Notes: a model not told the origin generated them from the sequence alone. A stretch of 64,000 bases of DNA from Macrococcus armenti (GCF_020097135.1 NZ_CP083608.1:806001-870000), one strand, 5' to 3'; counted from the stretch's first letter, positions 25,035 to 36,380 are shown. Made by a program: numbers and translations.

Positions 25035-27276
25035 ATTAAAACTTAAGAAAAACAAAATAGGAGCAGTCCTCTTGATTATGCTATTCGGACTGCTCTTTTT
25101 TTCATTGATTTTTAAATATAGCTTTATTATGCTGACAGGGCAATCCAGTGGGCAAGATCTTGTAATGCGCGCTAGTGAAAAGTATGTTCGTAATATCGTG
25201 AATCAACCTGAACGCGGGAAAATTTTAGATCGTAATGGCCAGATTCTAGCTGAGGATATCGAATCATATAAACTTGTTGCAGTACTTGATGAACGCATTT
25301 CAAAAGGTAGTAAAAAACCGAAGCATGTTGTTGATAAAAAGAAAACTGCAAAAGCATTATCAAAAATAATCGATATGAAAGAAAAAGAGATTTACAAAGT
25401 ATTAAGTAATAAAAAGGCGTTCCAGGTTGAGTTTGGTAAAGCCGGGAGAGATTTGACGTTCGAACAGAAACAGTCAATACAAAACTTAAATGTGCCAGGA
25501 TTAACATTTTTCTCTGAGAAAAAACGATTTTATCCAAATGGTAACTTTGCATCACATTTAATCGGATTAGCAGAGAAGAATGGTGATACGAATGTAATGA
25601 CAGGTATGCTTGGTACTGAAAAAATCTTCGATACGTATTTAGCAGGTAAACCAGGTAAAACGACCTTTAAACAGGATATATGGAACTACGTGTTACCGAA
25701 GTCAGGTAATGTTATTCCAGCACAAAATGGAGATAATGTTCAGCTGACAATTGATAAAAATATACAAATATTCGTTGAAGATTCACTAGATATGATGGTG
25801 GCCCGTTATAAGCCGAAAGATATTTTTGCGGTCGTTATGGATGCAAAAACTGGTGAAATTCTAGGTAGTAGTCAGCGCCCAACATTTAATCCGGAAACGC
25901 GAGAAGGGTTTGGGGAAAAATGGGCCAATGATTTATATCAGAATACGTATGAGCCAGGATCAACGTTTAAAACATTTGGTCTGGCAGCTGCAATACAGGA
26001 AGATAAATTTAATCCGAAAGAAAAGTACAAGTCAGGTGAAAGAGATATTAATGGAATCACAATCTCAGACTGGAATGACGTTGGTTGGGGAATGATTTCA
26101 ATGAACCGAGGTTTCCAGTTATCTTCAAACGTTTTAATGATGAAACTTCAGGACGAAGTCGGTATTGATAAGATGAAAACTTATTATGAAAAATTTGGTT
26201 TTGGAAGTTCGACGCATTCGCTGTTTGATTCAGAAGCAACGGGTCATATTTCATGGGGGGACGAACTGAGTCAGAAAGTTAGTGCTTTCGGTCAGTCAAC
26301 AACTGTTACACCTGCACAAATGCTGCAGGCTCAATCCGCAGTGTTGAATGATGGAAATATGCTCAAACCTTACTTCGTTTCTTCGATTAAAGATCAGGAT
26401 AAACAGTTGATTTATAAAGGGAAAAAAGAAATCGTCGGCAAACCGATTACGAAAACGACGGCACATAAGACGATGGACCAGCTTTATGATGTTGTTTACG
26501 GTAAGGAAATGCATGCATACAATTATCGTCTTGATGATTATAAAGTTGCAGGTAAAACGGGAACAGCACAAGTGCCTGATACTGAAAAAGGAGGCTATGT
26601 GCAAGGCGCCAATCCATATATGGTTAGTTTTATGGGACATGCCCCCGCAAATGATCCGAAAGTCGTAATATATTATGGTATGTCACTTGCACAAAAAAAT
26701 GATGCTGAAGCATATGCGCTTGGAGTTTCTAAAGGATATAAACCGTTAATGGAGAACACACTCAAATATTTAAATGTTGGTTCTAAAGCGTCAGCAAAAG
26801 AACAACTCGTATTTAATGCACCGGACACGGAATCGGATGCGACTGAAAAGGCGATTGAAAAGCTTGAAAAAGCATCGCTTATGCCTATACAGATCGGTAA
26901 AGGCGAAAAAGTAATAGCGCAATTACCCGTTAAAGATACAAAATTATTAAAAGATGACAAAGTTTTTATATTAACTGATGATAATATTACAATGCCTGAT
27001 GTTAGCGGCTGGAGTAAACGTGATTTATTGATGCTAAAAACTTTGACCGGCATAGAGATATCCTTCAAAGGAAGCGGCTATGCGGTAAAACAATCTATAG
27101 ATCCTGGGACAGCAATCAAAAAAGGTGATAAGCTGAAGATAGAGCTGGATTCATTGGATCCAATCAAACAATCTCCAGTATATAAAGATGTTCTCAATGA
27201 AAAGTTACAACAGGAAAAAGAAATGCTGAAAAAACAAATTGAAGCTGAACATAAAAATAACAAATCAACGAACTAA
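25021..27276 (+). CDS. pbp1: Division-specific class B penicillin-binding protein with PASTA repeats (PBP1)
   Basis: Septal transpeptidase partner of FtsW. It has 751 residues: an N-terminal membrane anchor (about 15-37), a pedestal domain, a transpeptidase domain with active-site motifs S314-TFK, SSN at 368-370 and KTGT at 512-515, and two C-terminal PASTA-like repeats (about 615-735) followed by a charged tail. This matches S. aureus PBP1. The start overlaps ftsL by 14 nt, with a weak AAGG upstream. Confidence 0.96.
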   Translation: MSRSRLKLKKNKIGAVLLIMLFGLLFFSLIFKYSFIMLTGQSSGQDLVMRASEKYVRNIVNQPERGKILDRNGQILAEDIESYKLVAVLDERISKGSKKPKHVVDKKKTAKALSKIIDMKEKEIYKVLSNKKAFQVEFGKAGRDLTFEQKQSIQNLNVPGLTFFSEKKRFYPNGNFASHLIGLAEKNGDTNVMTGMLGTEKIFDTYLAGKPGKTTFKQDIWNYVLPKSGNVIPAQNGDNVQLTIDKNIQIFVEDSLDMMVARYKPKDIFAVVMDAKTGEILGSSQRPTFNPETREGFGEKWANDLYQNTYEPGSTFKTFGLAAAIQEDKFNPKEKYKSGERDINGITISDWNDVGWGMISMNRGFQLSSNVLMMKLQDEVGIDKMKTYYEKFGFGSSTHSLFDSEATGHISWGDELSQKVSAFGQSTTVTPAQMLQAQSAVLNDGNMLKPYFVSSIKDQDKQLIYKGKKEIVGKPITKTTAHKTMDQLYDVVYGKEMHAYNYRLDDYKVAGKTGTAQVPDTEKGGYVQGANPYMVSFMGHAPANDPKVVIYYGMSLAQKNDAEAYALGVSKGYKPLMENTLKYLNVGSKASAKEQLVFNAPDTESDATEKAIEKLEKASLMPIQIGKGEKVIAQLPVKDTKLLKDDKVFILTDDNITMPDVSGWSKRDLLMLKTLTGIEISFKGSGYAVKQSIDPGTAIKKGDKLKIELDSLDPIKQSPVYKDVLNEKLQQEKEMLKKQIEAEHKNNKSTN

Positions 27277-27288
27277 TTAAGAAAGGAA

Positions 27289-27303
27289 ATCAGTATAACT
27301 GAT
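27289..27303 (+). other. Small hairpin between ribosome site and start of mraY
   Basis: ATCAGT-ATA-ACTGAT forms a 6-bp stem and 3-nt loop between the AAAGGA ribosome site (27282-27287) and the mraY start. Folding would shorten the effective spacing from 27 to about 12 nt for the ATG at 27315. Confidence 0.35.
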
Positions 27304-27314
27304 ATGTGAATGTT

Positions 27315-28283
27315 ATGAATGAAATTTATTTTGGAATTATCGCTTTCGTACTTACTGCGATTTTAGTACCGTTATTTATCCCGTTGCTTAAAAGAATGAA
27401 ATTTGGTCAGTCTATTCGGGAGGAAGGACCAAAGAGTCATATGGTTAAAAGCGGTACACCGACTATGGGAGGCCTTACATTTTTAATTAGTACGATCGTA
27501 CTTAGTGCAGTTGCATGTATGTTTGTAGAAGATAATGGCCCATTAATCCTGCTCATTTTAGTTACACTTGGATTTGGATTAATTGGATTTGTTGATGATT
27601 ATATTATAGTCGTAAAAAAGAATAACCAAGGTTTAACATCAAAACAGAAGTTTCTTTTCCAGATTATCATTGCGGTGTTATTCTACGTAGTAAGTAATGT
27701 TTTAGGATTACTTACTTTAAGTAATGAAATTAACATTCCGTTTACAGATTCAGGAATTCCGTTATCAGTATTTTACGTTGTATTCATCGTATTCTGGCAA
27801 GTTGGATTTTCAAATGCTGTAAATTTAACGGATGGATTGGATGGTCTTGCTACCGGCCTATCTATAATCGCATTCGGCTGTTATTTCTATTTAGCACAGT
27901 TACAAGGTGCTACGGCAATGAGTTTCTTCCTTGCAATTCTTATCGGAAGTTTATGTGGATTTTTACTTTATAACAAAAACAAAGCAAAGTTATTTATGGG
28001 TGATACAGGATCACTAGCACTTGGTGGTGTTATTGCTACAGTATCGATTATGCTGAATCAGGAACTAACGTTAATTTTAATCGGATTTGTATTTGTTATT
28101 GAAACTTTATCTGTCATGATGCAGGTAACGTCATTCAAATTGACAGGAAAGCGCATATTTAAGATGAGTCCGCTGCACCATCATTTCGAAATGGTCGGTT
28201 GGAGCGAATGGAAGATTGTAACGGTATTCTGGATTGTAGGTATTATTACGGGTGTTATCGGAATTTATTTAGGAGTGAATTAA
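27315..28283 (+). CDS. mraY: Phospho-N-acetylmuramoyl-pentapeptide transferase MraY
   Basis: Makes lipid I by moving phospho-MurNAc-pentapeptide to undecaprenyl phosphate. A ten-helix membrane enzyme, 322 residues from this ATG. Catalytic signatures: IGFVDDYIIV, FSNAVNLTDGLDGLATG, LFMGDTGSLALGG and SPLHHHFEMVGW. The start is uncertain: a GTG at 27306 is also in frame and neither has an ideally placed ribosome site. The ATG gives an N-terminus aligned with S. aureus MraY. Its stop abuts the murD start. Confidence 0.95.
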   Translation: MNEIYFGIIAFVLTAILVPLFIPLLKRMKFGQSIREEGPKSHMVKSGTPTMGGLTFLISTIVLSAVACMFVEDNGPLILLILVTLGFGLIGFVDDYIIVVKKNNQGLTSKQKFLFQIIIAVLFYVVSNVLGLLTLSNEINIPFTDSGIPLSVFYVVFIVFWQVGFSNAVNLTDGLDGLATGLSIIAFGCYFYLAQLQGATAMSFFLAILIGSLCGFLLYNKNKAKLFMGDTGSLALGGVIATVSIMLNQELTLILIGFVFVIETLSVMMQVTSFKLTGKRIFKMSPLHHHFEMVGWSEWKIVTVFWIVGIITGVIGIYLGVN

Positions 28284-29621
28284 ATGAAAGCAATCAGTAA
28301 ATATAAAGGACAGCACATATTAGTGTTAGGTCTCGGGAAAAGTGGTTTTGAAACAGCGAAATTACTCCATCAACTCGGTGCTATCGTTACGGTTAATGAC
28401 AGTCAGGATGTGACGCACACTGATGCATATAAAGCATTAACTGAAATGGGGATTAATGTTGTAAGTGGAGCACACCCGATTAGTTTGTTGGAGAACACTT
28501 CATTAATAGTTAAAAACCCTGGTATTCCATATACAGTTGCATTACTAAAAGCAGCAGATGAAAGACAAATTCCGATTATAACAGAAGTTGAACTTGCATA
28601 TGAAATTAATGAAGGTGCGATTATCGGTATTACAGGTACAAATGGAAAAACAACAGTGACATCTTTAATAGGAGATATGTTTAAACATAGTGAGAAAGAC
28701 GGTTTATTATGTGGTAACATTGGATTCGTCGCTTCTAAAGTAGCACAAAATGCCATGGAAGCGGATACTTTAATAATGGAGATGTCATCATTCCAATTGA
28801 TGGGTATAAATAAATTCAGACCACATATCGCACTCATTACAAATATATATTCTGCACATCTGGACTATCACGGGAGTCAGGACAATTACGTATCAGCTAA
28901 GTTTAATATTACTAAAAATCAAACTTCATCTGATTATTTAATATTTAATTATAAGCAGCGTGAATTATTGAATAACTATGATATACAATCAAAAATTGTT
29001 TATTTTTCAGCGGACGAAGTCGTTGAAGGTGCTTATATTAAAGACGATAAAATTTACTTCCTTGATGAATTTATTATGCATGTAAAAGATGTTGTTTTAC
29101 CTGGTAAACACAATCTGGAAAATGTACTGTCGAGCATCGCTGCAGCGAAACTATTCAATCTTGATAATGAATGTATTATTAAGACATTAACAACGTTTGA
29201 AGGCATAAAGCACCGTCTTCAGTTTGTAACTGAAACTAATGGTGTTAAGTATTACAATGATTCCAAGGCAACAAATACGTTAGCGACGACATTTGCGCTT
29301 GATTCGTTCACACAGCCGATTCATTGGCTGGCAGGAGGATTAGATCGAGGTAATGGGTTTGAAGACCTGGATGCGCACGTAGATCATGTTAAACGTATGT
29401 ACATATTCGGTGAAACGACACAAAAACTTATTGCGTTTGCGAAACAGCACAATATTCCATATACACAATGTGATGACGTAAAAGATGCGGTACATCAAAC
29501 AACAACTTATACAACAAATGGAGACGTCGTATTATTAAGTCCGGCGTGTGCAAGCTGGGATCAATATCCAACATACGAAGTGCGAGGAGAACACTTTATC
29601 GGCCAAGTGAAATTAATTTAG
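28284..29621 (+). CDS. murD: UDP-N-acetylmuramoylalanine--D-glutamate ligase
   Basis: Adds D-glutamate to UDP-MurNAc-L-alanine, using ATP. Its 445 residues contain the Mur ligase P-loop GITGTNGKTTVTSL (near residue 114), the YYNDSKATNT motif and the C-terminal SPACASWDQYP. It follows mraY without any gap; its ribosome site (TAGGAGTG) lies within the mraY end. Confidence 0.97.
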   Translation: MKAISKYKGQHILVLGLGKSGFETAKLLHQLGAIVTVNDSQDVTHTDAYKALTEMGINVVSGAHPISLLENTSLIVKNPGIPYTVALLKAADERQIPIITEVELAYEINEGAIIGITGTNGKTTVTSLIGDMFKHSEKDGLLCGNIGFVASKVAQNAMEADTLIMEMSSFQLMGINKFRPHIALITNIYSAHLDYHGSQDNYVSAKFNITKNQTSSDYLIFNYKQRELLNNYDIQSKIVYFSADEVVEGAYIKDDKIYFLDEFIMHVKDVVLPGKHNLENVLSSIAAAKLFNLDNECIIKTLTTFEGIKHRLQFVTETNGVKYYNDSKATNTLATTFALDSFTQPIHWLAGGLDRGNGFEDLDAHVDHVKRMYIFGETTQKLIAFAKQHNIPYTQCDDVKDAVHQTTTYTTNGDVVLLSPACASWDQYPTYEVRGEHFIGQVKLI

Positions 29622-29631
29622 AGGTGAAATT

Positions 29632-30519
29632 ATGGATGATAAAATAATTCACGCACCAAAATTTGATACTGCAAGACGTAAAAGAAGAAAAAGAAGGCAA
29701 CGTATCCAGTTGACGATATTTCTAGCGATTGTCGCAATTGTTGCGCTTATATTATTTTATATGTTTTCAAATATAAGCTACGTTAAATCAATTTCTGTAA
29801 ACGATACGACAATAAACAGCTCGAAATCGATTAAAGAACAGTCGGGCATTACAAAAAATATGAGAATTTACAGTCTTGATAAAAATCAAATCGTATCACG
29901 TATCGAATACTTAGATGGTGTTAAGAGTGTAACCGTTCACCGTTATTTTCCGAATATAGTAGCGATTGAAGTTGAGGAATATAAAGTACTTGGTGTCGTA
30001 AAAGATGATGATTCGTATCATCCAGTACTTGAAAATGGGCAAATCTTACACAAAGTAAAATTTGATCGACCATCAGATGTACCAGTACTGAATAATTTCA
30101 GTTCTAAAGCGCTTAATCAACTTGTTAAAGTGCTGTCGACGAGTAAGGAAGAAATTATTAATCAAATTTCAGAAGTTAATTTCATCCCGAAGGAAGAAGC
30201 GACAAACCGTGTTCAGTTTTATATGAAAAATGGACTTGAAGTGATTGGTGATATGCGTACGATTGATGATAAGCTGAACTATTTTCCAGGTATGGCAAGT
30301 AAATTAAAGAAAGATAGCCAGGGGCGTATATTAAAACCGGGCATAATAGACCTTGAAGTTGGGGCTGTATTTATTCCATATGAATCAAAGAAGGCTGAAG
30401 CAAGAAGACTGGAACTTGAAAAAGAAATGGAAAAAAACTCTGAGAAGGATAAAGCAGAATTAGAAAAATCAGTTGAAAAACTTAAAAAAGAGTTAAATCA
30501 AATTAAATCAGAACAATAA
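29632..30519 (+). CDS. divIB: Cell division protein DivIB (FtsQ)
   Basis: Bitopic divisome protein of 295 residues. A very basic cytoplasmic tail (TARRKRRKRRQR) precedes one membrane helix (about 28-46). The extracellular POTRA domain begins NISYVKSISVNDTTINSSKS, followed by the beta domain; the end (about 245-295) is a highly charged Glu/Lys tail. GAGGTGAAATT precedes the ATG. Lies between murD and ftsA as in staphylococci. Confidence 0.93.
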   Translation: MDDKIIHAPKFDTARRKRRKRRQRIQLTIFLAIVAIVALILFYMFSNISYVKSISVNDTTINSSKSIKEQSGITKNMRIYSLDKNQIVSRIEYLDGVKSVTVHRYFPNIVAIEVEEYKVLGVVKDDDSYHPVLENGQILHKVKFDRPSDVPVLNNFSSKALNQLVKVLSTSKEEIINQISEVNFIPKEEATNRVQFYMKNGLEVIGDMRTIDDKLNYFPGMASKLKKDSQGRILKPGIIDLEVGAVFIPYESKKAEARRLELEKEMEKNSEKDKAELEKSVEKLKKELNQIKSEQ

Positions 30520-30564
30520 TAAGTATCAATTTTCAAAAAAAATTGTATAAAATTCATAAAATAG

Positions 30565-30593
30565 TTTATAGTTTTTTAAATTATGTCTATAAT
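30565..30593 (+). promoter_or_regulatory. Candidate promoter of ftsA-ftsZ
   Basis: -35-like TTTATA (30565-30570), 17-bp spacer and perfect -10 TATAAT (30588-30593) in the 121-nt AT-rich gap after divIB. It would give ftsAZ an expression source separate from the mraZ promoter. Confidence 0.5.
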
Positions 30594-30616
30594 AAGAATA
30601 GTGTATGATTGAATAA

Positions 30617-32011
<1,395 letters not shown>

Positions 32012-32044
32012 AATTGGCCATTTATAATATTAGGAGGAAAAACA

Positions 32045-33178
32045 ATGTTAGAATTTGAACAAGGCTTTAATCACTTAGCAACTTTAAAGGTAATCGGTGT
32101 AGGTGGAGGCGGTAACAACGCTGTAAACCGAATGATCGATCACGGAATGAACAACGTAGAATTTATTGCGATTAATACGGATGGCCAAGCTTTAAACTTA
32201 TCTAAAGCTGAATCAAAGATTCAAATCGGTGAGAAATTAACGCGTGGACTTGGCGCTGGTGCTAACCCTGAAATTGGTAAAAAAGCAGCAGAAGAATCTC
32301 GCGAACAAATAGAAGACGCAATTCAAGGTGCGGATATGGTATTCGTAACTGCTGGTATGGGTGGCGGTACTGGTACTGGTGCAGCTCCTGTAGTTGCAAA
32401 GATTGCTAAAGAAATGGGTGCGTTAACTGTAGGTGTTGTTACACGTCCATTCTCATTTGAAGGTCGTAAGCGTCAAACACAAGCAGCAGCTGGTGTGGAA
32501 GCAATGAAAGCAGCTGTTGATACATTAATCGTAATTCCAAACGATCGTTTATTAGATATCGTTGATAAATCAACACCAATGATGGAAGCGTTTAAAGAAG
32601 CAGATAACGTTTTACGTCAAGGGGTACAAGGTATTTCTGATTTAATCGCAGTATCAGGTGAAGTAAACTTAGACTTTGCTGACGTTAAAACTATTATGTC
32701 TAACCAAGGTTCTGCATTAATGGGTATCGGTGTATCAAGCGGAGAAAACCGTGCGATTGAAGCTGCTAAAAAAGCAATTTCATCACCATTACTTGAAACA
32801 TCTATCGTAGGTGCACAAGGGGTACTGATGAACATTACTGGTGGCGAATCGTTAACATTATTTGAAGCACAGGAAGCAGCAGACATTGTTCAGGATGCAG
32901 CAGATGAAGATGTAAACATGATATTCGGTACTGTAATTAACCCTGAATTACAAGATGAAATCGTAGTTACTGTAATTGCGACAGGATTTAACGATAAACC
33001 GACACGTTCAGTGTCACCAGCAAGCACATTTGGTCACTCTGCTCCAGTTCAGGAACGTGAAGTGCGTAAAGAAACGCCAGTACAGGAAACTAGAGAGCGT
33101 CAATCAAATGAAGAAGGTCTGGATGTACCGAGCTTTATCCGTGATCGTGGTTCAAGAACACGTCGCTCAAGAAGATAA
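32045..33178 (+). CDS. ftsZ: Cell division protein FtsZ
   Basis: Tubulin-like GTPase that forms the division ring. It has 377 residues, with the GTP-binding signature GGGTGTG at 106-112, the catalytic T7-loop region DFADVKTIM and a C-terminal conserved peptide [10 protein letters not shown] followed by a basic variable end, which recruits FtsA and SepF. A strong TTAGGAGGAA ribosome site suits its high expression. Terminator directly downstream. Confidence 0.98.
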   Translation: MLEFEQGFNHLATLKVIGVGGGGNNAVNRMIDHGMNNVEFIAINTDGQALNLSKAESKIQIGEKLTRGLGAGANPEIGKKAAEESREQIEDAIQGADMVFVTAGMGGGTGTGAAPVVAKIAKEMGALTVGVVTRPFSFEGRKRQTQAAAGVEAMKAAVDTLIVIPNDRLLDIVDKSTPMMEAFKEADNVLRQGVQGISDLIAVSGEVNLDFADVKTIMSNQGSALMGIGVSSGENRAIEAAKKAISSPLLETSIVGAQGVLMNITGGESLTLFEAQEAADIVQDAADEDVNMIFGTVINPELQDEIVVTVIATGFNDKPTRSVSPASTFGHSAPVQEREVRKETPVQETRERQSNEEGLDVPSFIRDRGSRTRRSRR

Positions 33179-33194
33179 TAAGATTTGAACTTAT

Positions 33195-33228
33195 AAGGAG
33201 TGGACCATTTTCGTGTTCACTCCTTTTT
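33195..33228 (+). terminator. Intrinsic terminator after ftsZ
   Basis: An 11-bp stem (33195-33205 with 33215-33225, one G-T pair) with a 9-nt loop is followed by T residues to 33228. The AGGAGG ribosome site of ylmD comes right after it. Confidence 0.8.
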
Positions 33229-33244
33229 CATTTAGGAGGAAATA

Positions 33245-34039
33245 ATGGATATCTTCAAACGCAAAGTAAACACATTTAACTTTAGAGATGATGAATACAT
33301 CATCGGAATAACGTCTCGTAATGGTGGTGTCAGTGCATATCCAGAAGCATCATTGAATATGGCACGTTATATTAACGATCTTAGTGAGAATGTAACGGAA
33401 AACCAAAAACGTGTCGCAGCAGAAATTGATATGGATACGTCAACGTGGATTTTTCCGATACAAACACATGGCAACAATATTGAATATGTCTCTAAAAAAG
33501 ATAGAGGCACGAATATTTCTCAATTAAACGAAGGTTTAAATGATTGTGATGGACTTTATACGTATAATAAAGAGGTATTATTAACAATGTGCTTTGCCGA
33601 TTGTGTACCGGTATATGTTTACAGTGAAGTCGATGACTTTATTGCATTAGGACATGCTGGTTGGCGTGGAACAGTCGGTTTAATCACGGATAAGTTAATT
33701 CGAGCATATGCAGGGGATCCGCATCACCTTCACGTCGTTATCGGCCCATCTATTAACGGTGCAGCGTATTATGTGAACGAAGATATTAAACAGCAGTTTT
33801 TAAACTTAAACTTAAATTTAGAAGATTGTTTTACAGCAGTCGAAGGGGAATATGAGATTGAATTAAAGGAAATTAATAAGCGTATCGCACTAAATAGTGG
33901 TATACTCGAAAGTCACATTCATATCTCAAATTATTGTACAGCACAATCAATCGAAAATTTCTTTTCTTACAGAACTGAAAAAGGGCAGACTGGAAGAATG
34001 CTAGCATATATCGGAAAGAGGGAGAATAATGGACGTTAA
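33245..34039 (+). CDS. ylmD: Laccase-domain (PgeF/YfiH, YlmD) purine nucleoside phosphorylase family protein
   Basis: A 264-residue member of the multicopper-polyphenol-oxidase-like YfiH family. Family members bind zinc and have adenosine/inosine phosphorylase or deaminase activity, and some edit peptidoglycan precursors. The metal motif residues are visible in CFADCVPVYV and LGHAGWRGTV. AGGAGG at 33235-33240 sets the ATG. It leads the ylm operon after ftsZ and overlaps ylmE by 11 nt. Confidence 0.9.
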   Translation: MDIFKRKVNTFNFRDDEYIIGITSRNGGVSAYPEASLNMARYINDLSENVTENQKRVAAEIDMDTSTWIFPIQTHGNNIEYVSKKDRGTNISQLNEGLNDCDGLYTYNKEVLLTMCFADCVPVYVYSEVDDFIALGHAGWRGTVGLITDKLIRAYAGDPHHLHVVIGPSINGAAYYVNEDIKQQFLNLNLNLEDCFTAVEGEYEIELKEINKRIALNSGILESHIHISNYCTAQSIENFFSYRTEKGQTGRMLAYIGKRENNGR

Positions 34040-34691
34040 ACACAACTTACAGCAAATTCAGACTGAAATTCAATCTGCATTACAAAAGTCAGAACGTAAT
34101 GAAGCTCCGACTATTATTGCAGTTACGAAATATGTTACAATAGACCGTGCTAAAGAAGCAGTTGACGCAGGTATTACGCATCTTGGTGAAAATAGAATAG
34201 AAGGATTTCTTGAAAAACAGAGTGCGATTACTGGTGTTTCGATGCATTTTATTGGTACACTGCAAACACGTAAAGTTAAAGAAGTGATTAATCATGTCGA
34301 TTACCTACATTCTTTAGATCGCATGTCTTTAGCGAAGGAAATAAACAAACGTGCAGAAAAAACGATAAATTGTTTTGTGCAGGTGAATATAAGCGATGAA
34401 GCTTCAAAACATGGATTAAAGCAGGAAGAAGTACTTGACTTTATTCGTGCATTAGCAGATTATGAGCGTATATGTGTAGTTGGGCTTATGACAATGGCAC
34501 CTATCGATGCGACAGATGAAGATTTGAGAAGTTATTTTAAAGCGCTTAAAGCACTTCAGTTAAATGTTCAGTCAGAACAGCTTCCATATGCACCATGTAC
34601 GGAGTTATCTATGGGGATGAGTAATGATTATACGATTGCAGTCGAAGAAGGTGCAACGTTTATTCGCATCGGTACGAAGTTAGTCGGATAG
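34029..34691 (+). CDS. ylmE: Pyridoxal phosphate homeostasis protein, YggS/YlmE family
   Basis: PLP-binding protein without known catalysis that buffers free pyridoxal phosphate and amino-acid pools. The 220 residues form an alanine-racemase-like barrel with the PLP lysine in IIAVTKYV and later motifs GENRIEGF, HFIGTLQTRK and LSMGMSNDY. It overlaps ylmD by 11 nt and precedes sepF, as in Bacillus and staphylococci. Confidence 0.94.
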   Translation: MDVKHNLQQIQTEIQSALQKSERNEAPTIIAVTKYVTIDRAKEAVDAGITHLGENRIEGFLEKQSAITGVSMHFIGTLQTRKVKEVINHVDYLHSLDRMSLAKEINKRAEKTINCFVQVNISDEASKHGLKQEEVLDFIRALADYERICVVGLMTMAPIDATDEDLRSYFKALKALQLNVQSEQLPYAPCTELSMGMSNDYTIAVEEGATFIRIGTKLVG

Positions 34692-34700
34692 GAGGATATT

Positions 34701-35216
34701 ATGGCATTTAAAGATGTATTCAAAGGATTTTTTACATATGATGAAGAAGAAGTATATGTAGAGGAAACAAAGTCGGAAACACCATATAAAAAACAGGCAC
34801 CTAAAGAGCCGACACAACAAAGTAAAGTCGTGCGTAAAGAAAATTTTCAAAAACAAAGTAAACCAACAGTGAAAGTGAATGAAGAAAAAGTGACGAAAGC
34901 GAATGTGGTAAATATGCATAATGATACAGTGAATGTAAGTTCAAAAGTATGTTTATTTGAGCCTCGTGTATTTTCCGATACACAGGATATTGCAGATGAA
35001 CTTAAAAATCGTCGTGCAACGCTCGTTAATTTACAGCGAATTGATAAAATTTCGGCGAAGCGCATCATTGATTTTTTAAGTGGAACAGTTTATGCAATCG
35101 GTGGCGATATTCAGCGCATTGGACAGGACATATTCCTGTGCACACCGGATAATGTGGAGGTTGCAGGTTCTATAACAGAAATGCTTGATGCTCCGGAAGA
35201 TGAGGGTATTGAATGA
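34701..35216 (+). CDS. sepF: Cell division protein SepF
   Basis: Bundles and membrane-anchors FtsZ filaments. The 171 residues consist of an N-terminal amphipathic helix ([14 protein letters not shown]), a charged linker rich in Lys and Glu (about 15-75) and the C-terminal SepF core (about 80-160, with [14 protein letters not shown] and [15 protein letters not shown]). TAGGAGGATATT precedes the ATG. It overlaps the YggT gene by 4 nt. Confidence 0.95.
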   Translation: MAFKDVFKGFFTYDEEEVYVEETKSETPYKKQAPKEPTQQSKVVRKENFQKQSKPTVKVNEEKVTKANVVNMHNDTVNVSSKVCLFEPRVFSDTQDIADELKNRRATLVNLQRIDKISAKRIIDFLSGTVYAIGGDIQRIGQDIFLCTPDNVEVAGSITEMLDAPEDEGIE

Positions 35217-35506
35217 ACACGTTTATGATTGTGCTATATTTATTTAAAACGATTATGACATTACTTAATATATTATACTGGGGTATGATAATATACTTTT
35301 TTATGTCATGGTTACCAGGCGCGAGAGAATCTAAAGTTGGTAGAATGATGCAGAAAGTATACGAACCAATACTTGACCCTTTTAGAAGAGTCATTCCGCC
35401 ACTTGGGATGTTTGATATTTCTTCTATTGCAGCGTTAATTGTGTTTAGATTTTTTATGGTAGGACTTTCAGCCATTTTTAATTTAATTTTAAGTAACTTA
35501 ATATAA
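35213..35506 (+). CDS. ylmG: YggT family membrane protein (YlmG)
   Basis: A 97-residue protein with two hydrophobic segments, of the YggT family. Members are linked to membrane or osmotic functions and, in plastids and cyanobacteria, to nucleoid or division-related effects; the precise role is unknown. Its family pattern is [28 protein letters not shown] (quoted in part: [14 protein letters not shown]). The ATG overlaps the sepF stop (ATGA). Confidence 0.9.
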   Translation: MNTFMIVLYLFKTIMTLLNILYWGMIIYFFMSWLPGARESKVGRMMQKVYEPILDPFRRVIPPLGMFDISSIAALIVFRFFMVGLSAIFNLILSNLI

Positions 35507-35510
35507 CATT

Positions 35511-35569
35511 TACCGGCCAGTAGATAGCGATCACGTGCAATAGCACTCAGTACGTAACTACAGCCGGTA
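35511..35569 (+). ncRNA. Structured intergenic RNA element between yggT and ylmH
   Basis: TACCGGC (35511-35517) pairs with GCCGGTA (35563-35569), extended by GTAG/CTAC (35520-35523 with 35558-35561). Inside, GTGC/GCAC (35535-35538 with 35543-35546) forms a second small hairpin. There is no T run after it, so it is unlikely to be a simple terminator. It could be a leader, processing site or small RNA; I know of no family for it. Confidence 0.4.
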
Positions 35570-35593
35570 TATTACGTTTAAGAAAGGAAAATT

Positions 35594-36364
35594 ATGAGTA
35601 TTTATCAGCATTTCAGACAAGAAGAGATTGAAACGGTAAAGTTGCTTGAACAGCTCGTTGCACAAGCTGAAAGTCAGTATGCACCGATGTTGACACATTT
35701 CCTGGATCCTCGTCAACAATTTATACTCACAACGCTCGTAAATCGAACGGAATTACATGTCCATTTTTTTGGAGGCAGTGGGGAACGAGAGCGCATGCGT
35801 GCATTAATTTATCCGTATTATTACGTTCTTCAGGATGAAGATTTTGAAGTCAGTGCATTTCAAATAAAGTATGCTGAAAAATTTGTGACGTTAACACATC
35901 GTAATGTTTTAGGTGCGTTAATGCAACTCGGATTCAAACGTGAATACCTTGGGGACATTATAATAGGTGATACGATTCAAATCGTTATTGCAACGCATTT
36001 AAACGAATATATTAAGCAGCATTTAACGAAACTAAAAAGTTCATCTGTAAAACTCATTCAAATTGATCCAAATGCATTGACGAATCCTGTAGAGACGTAT
36101 CAATCATTTGATGCAACAGTTTCAAGTTTAAGGCTTGATAATATCATTTCTGAAATGATGCGAAAATCAAGAGCTGTTGCTCAAAAACATATTGAAGCAG
36201 GCAAAATTAAAGTAAATCATGTTATAATAGACAAAGTAAGTTTCGTACTTGAATCTGGCGATACGATTTCTATTAAAGGATATGGTCGTGCGCAACTTAT
36301 TGAAATTGGTGATTTAACGAAGAAACAAAAATATCGCATTACATATAAAACATTATTCAACTAA
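35594..36364 (+). CDS. ylmH: YlmH S4-domain RNA-binding protein
   Basis: A 256-residue protein with a C-terminal S4 RNA-binding domain (about 180-245, RLDNIISEMMRKSRAVAQKH then KVNHVIIDK). YlmH homologues have been implicated in ribosome quality control, adding alanine tails to stalled chains on 50S subunits. AAGAAAGGAAAA precedes the ATG. It lies after the structured intergenic element and 16 nt before divIVA. Confidence 0.92.
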   Translation: MSIYQHFRQEEIETVKLLEQLVAQAESQYAPMLTHFLDPRQQFILTTLVNRTELHVHFFGGSGERERMRALIYPYYYVLQDEDFEVSAFQIKYAEKFVTLTHRNVLGALMQLGFKREYLGDIIIGDTIQIVIATHLNEYIKQHLTKLKSSSVKLIQIDPNALTNPVETYQSFDATVSSLRLDNIISEMMRKSRAVAQKHIEAGKIKVNHVIIDKVSFVLESGDTISIKGYGRAQLIEIGDLTKKQKYRITYKTLFN

Positions 36365-36380
36365 TTTATGAGGTGGAAAT

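Noticed and set aside
29632-30519. The Glu/Lys-rich tail of DivIB as a frameshifted or fused region
   Set aside because: Charged low-complexity tails are normal for DivIB in this group and the reading frame is uninterrupted.
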